A stretch of DNA of 64,000 nt, taken from assembly GCA_021014325.1 (NCBI GenBank), contig CM037461.1:335501-399500 (forward strand), in the 5' to 3' direction. The DNA is from Plazaster borealis (lineage: Eukaryota > Echinodermata > Asteroidea > Forcipulatida > Labidiasteridae). A model generated the notes under the pieces. That model did no database searches, had not been told where the DNA came from, and worked only from the letters and a program-made list of their open reading frames with translations. The translations under genes were made by a program, and so were the position numbers. This document shows positions 1-10,745 of this stretch, one piece after another (position 1 is the stretch's first letter; the number at the start of each line of letters is the position of its first letter).

Positions 1-62
1 ACGCAAGTGTCATGACCGGGAATCGAACCCACACTCCAATGATTCAGCAATCATCAGAACTT
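1..62 (-). repeat. tRNA-derived SINE fragment, reverse orientation
   Basis: Contains the reverse complement of the B box (GGTTCGATTCC type) and the CACTTGYGT-like segment that follows it in other copies. It is cut by the window edge. Positions 63-938 hold nothing else I can identify. Confidence 0.55.
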
Positions 63-938
63 GTGGTAGGTTTTTGCTCAACTTTGTTTTTACTCGGCCC
101 ATGATTTTTCAAAAAGATCGGTCTTTTGGGTAGTCCACATCATCCATGACACACATGGCAGAAGTTGACTACCCTGGGTTAGTTCGTTCACCTTGAAATC
201 TCAATACAATTGATGTGGCTGGGAGAACTGCAATTTGTGTGCACATTTCAGAGTCTGCCAAAGAGGTTGTGACCAAAAAATACTAGCCGGCCTGGTTTGA
301 CAACAATCATCAATCATCCTATTATGGAGGCTGGTAGACATCACAAATAGCGTGGACAACAATTATAGGGATGTTTTTGACAGGGTCTGTGTATTTTAGG
401 CGATAGGTTTGGGAGTTAAAAGACTAATGGGGCGGGTCATCATCGACCTTTCATTAAAACAGCTTGAGTGGAAAACAGATCAGACCGTTCCATTTTGTAC
501 AGGCAGAAAGCATTTCTAACCCCTCAGAGGGGTTTTTAGGCTCGATAATGATGGGACAAGAAGCTTCATACCGTGGTGTATTACGATTTCCCAGACCTTC
601 TATAAAGTACAGTTAGTGTTGCGCAATATTGATTGCAGTGACGTCGCGCGAAGGCTTAGGCGCGCAATTTTGTTGCAACCTCTCTGCCCCACAGCAGAAG
701 AGTCGAGCAAAATTGCCAAATTCAAAGACGCGCGTGCCCACCTGAACTGCTTTGCTTCTGTATGTTAATGTCATGGATTTGGATCGCATTCTTTAACATA
801 AAATTTGCAGTTTGTATTGTAGCCTTTGAAACAATTCATCTCGAATTTCACCTTTCTGATACAGACTCTAGGTGGCGCACTATATTGTAAACCCACTAAA
901 AAAGATGAGATGCTGTTTTCAACGATACCGTAACATAC

Positions 939-1046
939 CACAGAAATACTCGTCGCTGAACTGATCGCATTGTGCTATCCCGTCACATACCAATACATCT
1001 TCCAAGCATTTCTCACCACATGAGAGTACATTGGAATCACATTCAG
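939..1046 (-). CDS. exon 8: LDLa domain 5 (last exon seen)
   Basis: 108 nt, phase 1 to 1, acceptor TTCTTTACAG, donor GTATGT. It encodes SECDSNVLSCGEKC, LVCDGIAQC, QFSDEYFC. All six cysteines and the SDE calcium motif are present. The exon ends in phase 1, so the gene must continue to the left of the window. Confidence 0.85.
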
Positions 1047-3732
1047 CTGTAAAGAAAAGAGAGGTCATATCTTCTTCGGATTTATTGTTTGGAATGAAAG
1101 GATTATTCCTACCAACAAGTCTCACCAAGAAAGAAAACAGGGCAACGATAGGCCGCTGAATACAAGCAGAGCTTTGTATTGAGAGAGTTGCGACATAGAG
1201 TGACCAGGGGTCGATTTCACAAAGCTCTTCATTACTTAGGACTAGTCCTAGGCAATGCTTGGAGATATGACTAGTCTTAAGTTAGGACCAGTACTTAAGA
1301 CTAGTCCTATCTCTTAGCATTGCCTAGGACTAGTCCTAAGTTAGGATGAGTTTTGTGAAATCGACCCCTGGTGGTTGCTGGACGCCATTTTCGGTCCAAA
1401 TGCAGCACGACCCAAGGTGCAGTCTGGTCTGGCACATTATGTGCACACATGCGTTTTTTGTTTGTTTTTGTTTTGCCAGAAAATGGCTGAATGAGGCTCT
1501 GAATACAAGCACCACAATGCGCCCTCTTGGATTGAAACTTGTTCGTGTAAAAAGCACACAGTGATAAAGCGTGATTCTTGATCTTGGAGCTATAAAAATG
1601 ATACAGAACTAGTACAGTGAAAACTGTACGTACCATATGGGTTATTTGCTTTTTTTAATAGATGCCTGACAATTTGGCTCATTAGCTGCTTTCAGGCCCA
1701 CCACCCTAACTATTAATTAGCCAGCAAATCCCGCTGCTCTTCAACACAACGCGCAGATGTTTTGTGACTGCGAAATAACAACACATGCAAACAATAGTTA
1801 ATGGCTTGAGGTTTCGACCCTAGCAGAGCCTTTGAGAAAGACTCGGCTAGGATCAAAACGTCAGGCCATTTTTTGCATTTATACCATACGTCATTTTGGT
1901 TGGTAAGCACTTTGCATCATCTCAAATAGAAAATACATGTACAAACTTACAGCATCCTTTTTCGTCCGCTAGAGACGGGCATTGCGGTACACCGTCACAC
2001 CTCTGATGTTGTGGTAAACACGTTAAACCATTGTGACAGGCAAACTCATCGGGACCACAATCTTGTAGACAAAAAAATGTAATAAGACCTTTTTAGTCAC
2101 GTGAGTGGAACATAATGGATGCCTATGTTGGTCAAAATTGTGATTACATTTCATTACTTATTGTGATCTCGGGCAATATGGTTTTGAATAGCATTAGGGT
2201 TAGATTTAGGCCAGGTTAGGGTTTGGGGTAGGGTTAGGGTAGGGTTGGAGTAAGGTTACCTTTCAACTGCATGCAAAGTTCAAGTCGTGCTTATGATATA
2301 CGTACCCCCAGTCTCATTATACGTGCGTAACGTGATTGTCACAAGGTGCTGGCTGGTAGAAGTTGGTAGCGTTTTCAGATGCAAAGCTAACCAGACAGGA
2401 GCCCCAAGTCTTGGTGAATAACCAGGAAGAGACCCTAAGCGCTGGCTGGTGACAGTCATAAACACAGTTGAAAGGTCAACTTCGTTATTACTACCTGCTA
2501 CCCCTGCAGTGACTTTGCTAGACTCGTCTGGTTCCATGCCTCGTACATTTATTTCAAGTCGAGAGTGTGACGGTACGCTGACTACCCAAATGCAGTCCTG
2601 ATCCCATGCAAAGTCATACTCCCGTACGTAGTGATATACAACAAGTTCTCGCGTTTCCTCGGTACCGAGGACTACACGTCGAGAGCCACAGGCATCTGCG
2701 TTTAACAAATAAAGACAATTAAACTGTATGTTGTATTTTACTAGGGGGGTGCTATACTGTAGTTTGTTGTTTGTTATTAAGGCATCAATGAAACCTGGAT
2801 GGATGTTATAAGAATATCAAGAGTTACCGGACTTCACTTGAGAATCAACTTCAACGTCGATCAACCTTGTACATTTTAGGCAAGCGCGTAGAGTTGTGTA
2901 GATATGGAACAGTAATGGATTGGTCACTTGTAACCGTATTGTGCCATTATGGGCTCCAATACCTATGGGTAAATCGCATGCGATTGTCCGCTTAAGAAAT
3001 AATGTTGGCCGTGTGAACTAAAATGTGGACCTGTCATAATGATAAGTAAGCACGATTTTCTCAATGGGCTCAATGCTTCTTTTTGTCTCGTGTCTCCTTC
3101 GGGTCTCTTGTAAGGGTAAGGGTATCTAATAGACCACTTGCATATGGGTTCACAAGCTCAAACAGCGCACTCACTCGGGTCAAATGAGTGGCCCATCATT
3201 AGCTGAGAGTCCTGCGTGTGCGTACGTCTCAATTAATGTTTGACTTATGCGATGGTGCCTTTGCAAGAGGTATTGGTAAGTCATCGGTAAGTTATCTGCG
3301 ACCGGGTAGGCTTCAGTTTTAAAGACCTTGGCGCGCTCTTAACTATAACGCAGACATGTTTGCACTTAGACAAACTGCACGCATTGACCTCTCTCGTGTT
3401 TTATGTCTTTTTTGTCTAACATTAGTTAATCATGAGAGTTAGTAGCACTCTTCACGGTCCAATTCCCATCATCATAGACTATAATAATGTCACATACCTT
3501 GATAATTGTCTTGACATTGGGTGGGTGCCTCATCCCAATAATCAGGACAATGGAAACGCCCATCACAGACACCTTCCTGTGTGATACAAACCATACTCGT
3601 AGATACCATCGGGCAAAGAATCGTCTCAGCTGGACATAACCCTATAAAGAAAATATTAGGAATTAAAAATAATAATAGTGGCTTCTTTTATAGCGCTCAA
3701 ATCCGTCACTCAGTGCCGCTCATGGTGCTCAT

Positions 3733-3763
<31 letters not shown>

Positions 3764-6700
3764 AGAGAGATTTATAAAGCGCAAACAGTATTGCAGATCG
3801 GTTCCGCCTCAAGGCGGCCACTGGGCACATTTGATTCGTTATCTCAGCTCCGAGTGGAACATTATGCTTTACTCCATACATGTACTTTTCGTATTTTTCA
3901 TAGAAGTAAGGAAATAAATCTGAATCTGAGTCTGAGTATAGAGCCTATGCTGCCGAATATGTAGCGCACCAAGCTACATCAACCACAACAACAATCTCTG
4001 CCCTCACAGGTACTCATTTACCCCTGGGTGAAGAGAAGCAACTGTAGTTAAGTGTCTTGCTCAAGGACACATGTGTCATGACCGGGATTAGAACCCACAC
4101 CCTCTAGACTTAATAACCAAAACTTGAGTCCGATGCACTAAACCGCTCGGCTACGACATGCCACGATTAACATTGATCATTGTAGTGCACCGTCAAGTGT
4201 TTCGTCGGAGTTAGTCCGGACAGACGACGTAAAGGCCGTGTCTGAATTAACATCTTCGTCAGTGACTATATGTCCCATTCCTTAGCGTTGTGGTTGCAGC
4301 CAATAGCCGTAGCCGTTGCAGCCAAAAGCTGTAGCCCTTGCAGCCAAAAACCGTAGCCGTTGCAGCCAATAGTCATAGCTGTTGCAGCCAACAGCCGTAG
4401 ATGTTGCAGCCAATAGCCGTAGCCGTTGCAGCTAACAGCCGTAGCCATTGCAGCCAATAGCCGTAGCCGTTGCATCTAACAGCCGTAGATGTTGCAGCCA
4501 ATAGCCGTAGCCGTTGCAGCTAACAGCCATAGCCGTTGCAGCCAATAGCCGTAGCCGTTGCAGCCAATAGTCATAGCTGTTGCAGCCAACAGCAGTAGAT
4601 GTTGCAGCCAATAGCCGAAGCCGTTGCAGCTAACAGCCGTAGCCGTTGCAGCCAATAGCCGTAGCCGTTGCAGCCAAAAGCCGTAGCCGTTGCAGCCAAT
4701 AGTCATAGCCGTTGCAGCCAACAGCCGTAGATGTTGCAGCCAATAGCCGTAGCCGTTGCAGCCAATAGCCGTAGCCGTTGCAGCTAACAGCCGTAGCTGT
4801 TGCAGTCAATAGCCGTAGCCGTTGCAGCTAACAGCCGTAGCCGTTGTAGCCAATAGCCGTAGCCGTTGCAGCCAAAAGCCGTAGCCGATGTCGCTTTATT
4901 TGGAAGCGGCATTTAAAGGGGCACACCGGCTCACCATTTACGTAATTTAGTGAAGTAAAGTCACAAACAATAAATAATTTGATGTAAAAAAACCAAAAAA
5001 AACCTTAAAATTAGCACGTAATTAACGAAAAATAGTGAAAAAAACGAAACGCGGTCAAAGGTCAGCGTATACGCTTTTCCAGCCGAGTGTGTGCAGCGCA
5101 GTCAATCCAACACGGGCACTGCCTAAAACCCCCTTGGAACCAAACGTGATTATGGTCTGGCTCCCAACCCCCCAGACAGGCTCCGAAGCCACTGCTATTG
5201 GCAAGCTGAGGAGTTCATGCCCCTAGGTTTCAACGCTCTCTGGCCCCACGGGATGTAGCGCCGGCTGACGGGATATGCCCCCAAGGCTTACGTTGTGATT
5301 GCTCCACGCCTTTGGGCCATGCAACACGCCTCCGTTACACGGACTCTTTGAATGCGAATCTTACGTTGGATTTTTCACCATTATTTACAACTTATAGTGA
5401 TAATTTGAATACATGATCTTTTTCGTCAATTACTCGTTAATAATTGTGTAAAAAAAAGATTTAAATTTGGTTTGGTAAGTTACTTTTAAACGGCTGGAAG
5501 TAAAACTAACTCGGAAGGTCACGTGATTATTTGAACCAGTTTGTGGTTGGAACTATCACGCGACCTTCGTTTTTGTTTAAAAATGCTCAAAAACGGCTAA
5601 ATTTGATGATTTTTTTTATGGACTGTTCTTCTTCATTCCTGGAAGACCGTTGAAGTCATATTTTAGTCTATTTTGTAGCCCAAATAGCCCAATTCAGCCG
5701 GTGTGTCCCTTTAATAATATCGTCGAAATTGTTGCTAATGGTCAAACGTACAAACCAGTAATAATGTTCTGTTGTTTCACTTTAGAGAATGTTTGTAATT
5801 CTATTATGATTCTTAAAGTGCCATTTGGCGTTCTGTCAGATTTGGGGAAAGGACTACGGCCCGCTGCTGCAAGAAACCGGCACAATTTTCCGATGCCGTT
5901 GTTCTTTAAACAGGCATGCTTATGTAAAAATGCATTGATTTCTTTAACAAATAAACGGTGTGAAGCTTATTATACGGAGCATCATTTAGCATTCTACAAC
6001 TTACTTTCACCTCTCTGGTAAAATTCCAACACAATATCCGGCTGCATGTAAGGGTAATACGAACTTGTGGCGAGTTGAGCTGACCATACGAATATAAAGG
6101 CCTCCGTAGATTGTCCGGTAACGTAAACCACACCTGGTACAATGCTGCTGTATGTACTAAATACAACATTCTCGACCACTGTAGGGTCTTCACCAAGTCC
6201 GACCAACAGACGGAATTTTCCAAAAGCTGAAATGAACAATCTGTACACCGCAATGAATATGTATGAGTTGACGTCACTCTTCACCGACCATATACAGCTG
6301 TATACTCCAGTGGGGTTGGAAACAAGACGTGTATGTTGGAAGACTGCTGGTGACTGCGGGCTCATAATGATGATATTGTCTGCATCACAGTACCGGTCTG
6401 CAAGAAATTATTTTAAATATAGGTTTTCCCGGCCAACTTCAACAAAAATTCACTCATTTTAACACACGACTCATTCAATTTCGTTTGAAAATAAGAATCA
6501 GCAGCATCAGCAGCAACAACATCGGCAGCAGCAACAATTGCAACAACAGCAGCTATAGTTATAGCAAAAACAACAACACCATCAGCAGCAGCTACAACAA
6601 CAGTAGTAAAAACAATAGCAGTGGCGGCAGCAGCAGCACAAGTTTTGTACATTTTGTTGCGCAATAAGTCATCTGAGCGAGATGAACTTGACGCCTTGGC

Positions 6701-9700
6701 GGGAGTTTTGCTGGAGCTTTGGAATTGCTAAATTCTTGCCCCATTAACTCACCGCAGAAATGTTCATCTTGTCCGGACACATAACAATCTTCAACTCCGT
6801 CACATAGTTGGAAGAATTCAATACAGGTCCCGTCTTCTTGACAAACAAACTGATCAGCAAGGCAATCTCCTAAAAAGTTTAAACAGCGACGATGAAGATT
6901 ACAGAGAAAGTAGACACTTGTCACATTTCGTTCTGTAATAATGTGAACATGCGCACACATAAGATTTGAGAAAAAATGGCGAACGATCAGCAATCGCTGA
7001 AACTTGCGAGCGTGTCCAGTGTATCAATTTGCGCAATGAAGTTATTATTTAAGCTACATGCAATCGTCAATGAAGTCCAACTGTAAAGCAGACTGACTTA
7101 TTGTACTGGTAGTATTGGCCAGATTAAATTGATTAAAGAGTTTACATAAGAGTTACGAACTTTAACAATGATGTAAATTGATGTCCAAATGGATTCGATT
7201 GATGATGGTCAGGCAGGAATAATTGAGTTCAAGTTTTGTGCACATTGTTTTATGTACAATTTCTTGTTTTCTTTTACACTGTGTTTGTCATAAACTACGA
7301 ATCAATAGCAATTTATGTTTACCGCATCCAATCTCATCTGATGCATCCGAGCATTCGACTTCACCTGAGCAGACTTGAAAGGGTCCTTCTAGACAAGTTC
7401 CATCAGAATACTTGCATTGAAGAAATCCCGGACACCCTGAAGACAGAAATAGAAAAGGTCTGTAATAGCAGCAGCATCAGCAGCAGCAGCTTCAACAACA
7501 ACTTCAACAAAACAACAACAGCAGCAGTAACAGCAACAGCAGCAGCAACAGCTTCAACAACAACTTCAACAAAACAGCAACAGGAGCATTAGCAACAGCA
7601 GCAGCAGCAGCATTATCAAAAGCAATAACAGCATCAGCAACAGCAACGGCTTGGGATTGAGCGTTAGCTCTGATGAAAGGAGGCAGTTTATTGTTGTTGT
7701 ATCGACGTTTCAAACTCACTGTGCTGTCTTCAGGAACATACTGGACTGCTAGTGATTTGATGCCCAAGAGAGCTGGAGGGATAAATAATTAAGCCTAAGC
7801 ACTGTCAGCAGTCCAGCATTCTGCTGAAGACGAGCAGAGTATACTTTTCGAAACGTCGAGACAACAACAATGCCTTTTTGTAGAGCCAACACTCCTCAAA
7901 AACGAGATTTACTCATGGTTGTACCAGCAAGTTGACTGGTAATAGCTACGTCTTATAAAGAATGTGCTGATAGCTTTTTCGCCATCACTGCTAAACACGC
8001 GTGTCATTCATGCGATATTGATACGCTGTGTCTATAAATGGCCCAATTTCAAGAAGCTGTTACCGGTAAGCAAAATGTGGTGCTTACAGCAGCAGAAAAA
8101 CATGCGTAAGCAATTAATGTGTATTTCATAAACAATCAAGAAGAGTTGACAGCGCGTAGTGCGCGTTCACAATGGATCTGCATTGTTGCGTCATCACTCA
8201 TCTGCTTGCAACAACCACTGGCAAGCTAGCGTGCCTTTGGCTTTACTTACTTATGAAATATAAATTCTGCTAATGGCTGCTCCGTAAGCAGAAAACCTTT
8301 GCTTACTACCTAAAAGGGTCTGTATACGTTTGGTAATTACTCATACAATTAATGGCAATAAAAACTTACTTGGTAAGAAGTAGGCCTACAGCAGCTTTTG
8401 ATAGTATAAAGCATTTTTTTTGAGAAACATTGCACTTTGAGGTAATGTGGTTGTGGAAAAATATATCAGTTTTTATCCCCAATAAATTGAATTTAAGAAG
8501 CGTTTCTGTCAAAAACGCTTCTCAGATTGTGTATTCCGATTGCAGATTATTATTCCTGCGTGGACATAACCGCTCCAGTTTTTCGGCAATATTATCTCAA
8601 AAACGCTACCACCTTTTGAAATGAAATTTTCACAGGTTAGTTTTATGGTATATACAACTATAATAATAGGATTGAAACAAACAGTGGGTTCCATTTACCA
8701 AATGTATATAACCCCTTTAAGCATGATGTTCTGCTATGCATTAAGAATCCAAGCTATACCTCTATTACAGAATAATTCATCTACTCCTGTTATGAAGCAA
8801 TCATCAACGCCATTGCAGGTAGTCTCCTTGGGTACACACGTTCCATCGCCACAGGAAAAGCCTATCCGCAATGGATATTCTGGATAAATAAAATATGCCG
8901 AAGAAATTGATATGAGTAACAATTATAAACGATAGCTACAGGGCAGACGGCAAATTAATATGAAATTCATATGAATATGTAAACGATAATTATTTATCGC
9001 CCGATACTGGGCGAACAGCATTACGATACGGAAGCTTATCGACCATCGTCGCTTCTGGTTACCCCGGGCTAAATCGCAAGCAGAAAATACATCAAAGTTC
9101 TGAGTTCCTAAACTATATTAAAGGGACACGTTGCCTTGGATTGGGCGATTTGGGCTATAAAAAGCGTTTAAAAGCATAAGTTATGAAATGGTTGGAGACA
9201 TGTTTTAAAAGTAGACTAATGATCCACACAAGCATCAAATTGTGTGATCGCCTTTAAGGCGGACCGTTACACATGCCAATATTGCATGCCCATGGCCTCT
9301 CCACTTTAGGATTTAAATTGTGTTCAATAGCCAGACCCTTTTCAGAGGTATTGTTGTGGCTTTGGCTCGATCCATCAGTCATTTATTTTAAAGCCATGTA
9401 TAAGGAAAGCGCACGTAATCAAGCCGATGGATGCTTAGCCAGAGCCCAAGCCAAAACCGTGTCTTCTACAGGGGCGCATCCTGGATTTACAGCAAGCTTT
9501 AAGGCTAATTTCCAAGTTGAAATTTTTCAGTAATTCCACCGTTGTTTAAAGAAAAGTTCATCACGGCATGGCGTCCGCGGCCCGCTTTGGGGCCCCGGGA
9601 AAAATATTCTCCGGTGTAATCAAACATGTGCTATGCTATATAAGCTAAATAATTTGCTTTATAGGCTACGGGTGAAAAGTTTTATGAAACTGGTTAGCCT

Positions 9701-9920
9701 ACTCTAAATCCGCCACTGAATACGTAATCACGTGATATCAATGACGTCACGTACCTTATGTTTCCATTAGAAAATGGAGTAACGAAGGGAGGCCTATAAG
9801 AACACGACTGTTTTTTTAAGTTCACTTCATACAAAACTTACCAGCACAGTCCGGCATTTGACTGTAAATCCCGTGTTGTAGCAAAGCACAGATTGTGACG
9901 TACAGAAAGAACACAGCCAT
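939..9920 (-). CDS. LDLa/CUB multidomain extracellular protein, 5' part (8 exons, continues past left edge)
   Basis: Spliced gene read by eye on the minus strand. Exons in order are 9920-9842, 8879-8760, 6869-6753, 6397-6011, 3641-3498, 2695-2306, 2061-1951 and 1046-939. They total 1456 nt, about 485 codons, with no stop. Every junction is AG/GT and every intron is phase 1, so each exon is a symmetric domain cassette. The protein order is signal peptide, LDLa1, LDLa2, CUB-like 1, LDLa3, CUB-like 2, LDLa4, LDLa5, then unknown. LDLa modules are six-cysteine calcium-binding ligand modules; CUB domains are extracellular beta-sandwich interaction domains. The product is therefore secreted or the ectodomain of a membrane receptor. 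LDLa/CUB arrays occur in GRL101-type GPCRs and in LRP- or cubilin-like proteins. The C-terminus lies outside the window, so the class is open. No exon was found between positions 1 and 938. Confidence 0.85.
1204..1371. repeat. 168-bp palindromic foldback element
   Basis: The left end CCAGGGGTCGATTTCACAAA matches the reverse complement of the right end TTTGTGAAATCGACCCCTGG. Inner ACTAGTCCTA motifs also pair. It lies between LDLa exons 7 and 8 and is a non-autonomous MITE-like element. Confidence 0.75.
1800..1870. repeat. foldback of a dispersed GAAAC-containing repeat
   Basis: Two inverted copies of a segment with AGACTCTGCTAGG followed by GTCGAAACGTCAGGCC-like sequence. Single copies of the same segment occur near 27280-27325, 30410-30460 and 37850-37900. 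Confidence 0.55.
1951..2061 (-). CDS. exon 7: LDLa domain 4
   Basis: 111 nt, phase 1 to 1, acceptor GTCTACAAG, donor GTAAGT. It encodes DCGPDEFACHNG, LTCLPQHQRCDG, PQCPSLADEKGC: six cysteines with conserved F-x-C, CDG and DE positions. Confidence 0.85.
2192..2262 (+). repeat. degenerate TTAGGG-type tract
   Basis: Several AGGGTTAG, GGTTAGGG and TAGGGTAGGG words occur in about 70 bp. This resembles an interstitial telomere-like tract of the common animal repeat. It lies in the intron between exons 6 and 7. Confidence 0.5.
2306..2695 (-). CDS. exon 6: CUB-like domain 2
   Basis: 390 nt, phase 1 to 1, acceptor AAACGCAG, donor GTACGT. It starts DACGSRRVVLG, has AWDQDCIWVV about 30 residues later, and ends TLRTYNETG. 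Length and layout match exon 4 (387 nt). The two exons look like paralogous cassettes, each with only two cysteines. Confidence 0.78.
3498..3641 (-). CDS. exon 5: LDLa domain 3
   Basis: 144 nt, phase 1 to 1, acceptor CTTTATAG, donor GTATGT. It encodes GLCPAETILCP, SMVCITQEGVCDG, HCPDYWDE and APTQC, giving six cysteines in LDLa spacing. This short exon has no long open frame of its own and was found by splice-frame reading. Confidence 0.82.
3735..4170 (-). repeat. SINE remnants with (AAT)n tail
   Basis: An (AAT)n run at 3738-3762 is followed by AAAGAGAGATTTATAAAGCG, also found at about 36890-36915. A reverse-oriented tRNA-like head ends near 4160 (CCGCTCGGCTACGACA is the reversed A box; GGGATTAGAACCC is a decayed B box). 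Confidence 0.6.
4286..4890. repeat. 22-bp minisatellite (about 27 units)
   Basis: The unit is close to GTTGCAGCCAATAGCCGTAG plus CC, with variants carrying CTAACAG, CAAAAG or AGATGTT. Because 22 is not a multiple of three, all frames stay open for long stretches and give spurious ORFs with a 22-residue period. It lies in the intron between exons 4 and 5 of the LDLa/CUB gene. Confidence 0.9.
4913..5714. mobile_element. 802-bp terminal-inverted-repeat element flanked by TTAA
   Basis: Left end TTAA-AGGGGCACACCGGCT and right end AGCCGGTGTGTCCCT-TTAA are inverted repeats with one mismatch in the first 15 bp. No transposase is visible. It is a non-autonomous DNA element, possibly piggyBac-like by its TTAA flanks; a TA-flanked reading is also possible. 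Confidence 0.7.
6011..6397 (-). CDS. exon 4: CUB-like domain 1
   Basis: 387 nt, phase 1 to 1, acceptor TTTCTTGCAG, donor GTGAAAG. It encodes about 129 residues beginning DRYCDAD, with YSCIW about 30 residues later, then alternating beta-strand-like segments and a LEFYQRG end. The C...NPTGVYSCIW pattern matches the first disulfide and the CxW motif of CUB domains. The second cysteine pair typical of CUB is absent. Confidence 0.75.
6495..6632. repeat. CAG/CAA-rich microsatellite tract
   Basis: Impure runs of AGCAGCAGCAACAACA type sequence. It lies between exons 3 and 4 and produces low-complexity spurious ORFs on both strands. Confidence 0.85.
6753..6869 (-). CDS. exon 3: LDLa domain 2
   Basis: 117 nt, phase 1 to 1, acceptor TTTTTAG, donor GTGAGT. 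All six cysteines are present in the segments GDCLADQFVC, DGTCIEFFQLC, DGVEDC and GQDEHFC. The CDGxxDC and DE motifs needed for calcium binding are conserved. Confidence 0.87.
7466..7650. repeat. second CAG/CAA-rich tract
   Basis: Impure CAG, CAA and TTCAACAACAACTTCAACAA units, the latter duplicated. It lies in the intron between exons 2 and 3 of the LDLa/CUB gene. Confidence 0.85.
8312..8720. mobile_element. M2-type MITE (GTATACGTTTGG ends)
   Basis: Left end AAAGGGTCTGTATACGTTTG and right end with CCAAATGTATATAACCCCTT are inverted. Interior landmarks shared with other copies are TAAAAACTTACTTGGTAAGA and CGCTACCACCTTTTGAAATG. It ends only 40 bp from the donor of LDLa exon 2. Confidence 0.75.
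8760..8879 (-). CDS. exon 2: LDLa domain 1
   Basis: Acceptor TTTATCCAG precedes 8879 and donor GTATAG follows 8760; 120 nt, phase 1 to 1. It encodes FSCGDGTCVP, TTCNGVDDC and VDELFC, which are LDLa cysteines 2-6. Cysteine 1 comes from exon 1. The acidic calcium-site region is partly altered: NG replaces the usual DG after C4. Confidence 0.82.
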
Positions 9921-9995
9921 GGCGAGGCCCTGTGGACAAAATTCGAATTTAAAGTCATCGATTTCCGCATATTTTAACCCCGCGCACTGACGTCA
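9742..9995. promoter_or_regulatory. two TGACGTCA (CRE-like) palindromes around exon 1
   Basis: Perfect TGACGTCA sites lie at 9988-9995, about 70 nt upstream of the exon 1 ATG, and at 9742-9749, inside intron 1. Both match the CREB/ATF site. Their function is not shown by sequence alone. Confidence 0.35.
9842..9920 (-). CDS. exon 1: signal peptide and first LDLa cysteine
   Basis: The ATG at 9920-9918 opens a 26-codon hydrophobic leader (starting MAVFFLYVTICALL) that ends QMPDCA. A consensus donor GTAAG follows at 9841. The cysteine in PDCA supplies C1 of the LDLa completed by exon 2, so an intron interrupts this domain. The exon ends in phase 1. The start was chosen because it is the only ATG that gives a signal peptide in the frame continuing into exon 2. 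Confidence 0.8.
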
Positions 9996-10078
9996 CGCGC
10001 GGCTACTGTGTGTCTATGGTGCGCCATTTTGTGAGTCGTGGTGCATTCGAGTGCGCACCATGGAAGATAACTATGCTA

Positions 10079-10205
10079 GGGGTTAACCCCGGTGTTTCTG
10101 GTTCATGTATAGCCAGCATACTTGTTTACAGGTTTCCTCAGGCTTGCGAGCTACAGTGATTAAGTTCACCTATGGGGCATAGTTTCATTACCAGAAATAA
10201 TATCT
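10079..10205. repeat. dispersed repeat shared with 42253-42380
   Basis: Both copies carry GTGTTTCTGGTTCA, CTTGTTTACAGGTTTCCTCA, GGCTTGCGAGCTACAGTGA and TTTCATTACCAGAAAT in the same order. In the second copy it follows SINE body sequence. Confidence 0.6.
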
Positions 10206-10635
10206 AATAATCGGCTAATTTGGACTCTAAAGCTAAATGGACATTGTATAACGCCGTGTTCGAATTGGCAGCAACGACTACGTCATGCGTTGGAGGTACG
10301 TCCTCAGCAACACCCTTGGCAAAAGTCGTAGCCGTAGCCAGAGCCGCCATTTTGGATGTGACCTAAGCTTCCAACTAAACATAACAGCACAGGTTGTTCA
10401 CAGATTGGTTGGACAGTACTCATGGAAACGACAGACGACAGGATGGGAGCGCGTTCAAAACAGTGCACTTTTCTGTCGGGATAAAACATCCGTTTTTATA
10501 GCAAAGCTTAATGTTCGTAGTTCACTTTGGAATAATTAAACAACATGAAGAGGGACAAGTTGGTAAACGGAGATCTTGGGGACACTTCTCTCGTAGCATT
10601 ATTGGACATGAAAGTACCCATTGTGATAAACTGTG

Positions 10636-10745
10636 TAAGTCTCGCGCGTATTCGAACGTTGGGACCCGTTCGTTTCCGACCCTAAGCTAGCAATGCACCT
10701 GGGACCGACATGGTCGCAAAACGTTCGATTACGAGCGAGACTTGC
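10636..10745. repeat. 110-bp foldback element
   Basis: Left arm starts TAAGTCTCGC and continues to TTCGAACGTT; right arm AACGTTCGATTACGAGCGAG then ACTTGC is its inverse with gaps. The loop carries GGGACC and GACC inverted motifs. Confidence 0.55.

Noticed and set aside
4266..4721. ORFs with CNGYGYWLQ repeats
   Set aside because: Product of the 22-bp minisatellite; open in all frames, no domain.
5035..5226. 63-codon ORF inside the TTAA element as a transposase
   Set aside because: Too short, no recognisable motif; the element appears non-autonomous.
10285..10539. 84-codon ORF (MRWRYVLSN...) in the intergenic region
   Set aside because: No domain, no splice partners, overlapped by an opposite-strand ORF; likely chance.
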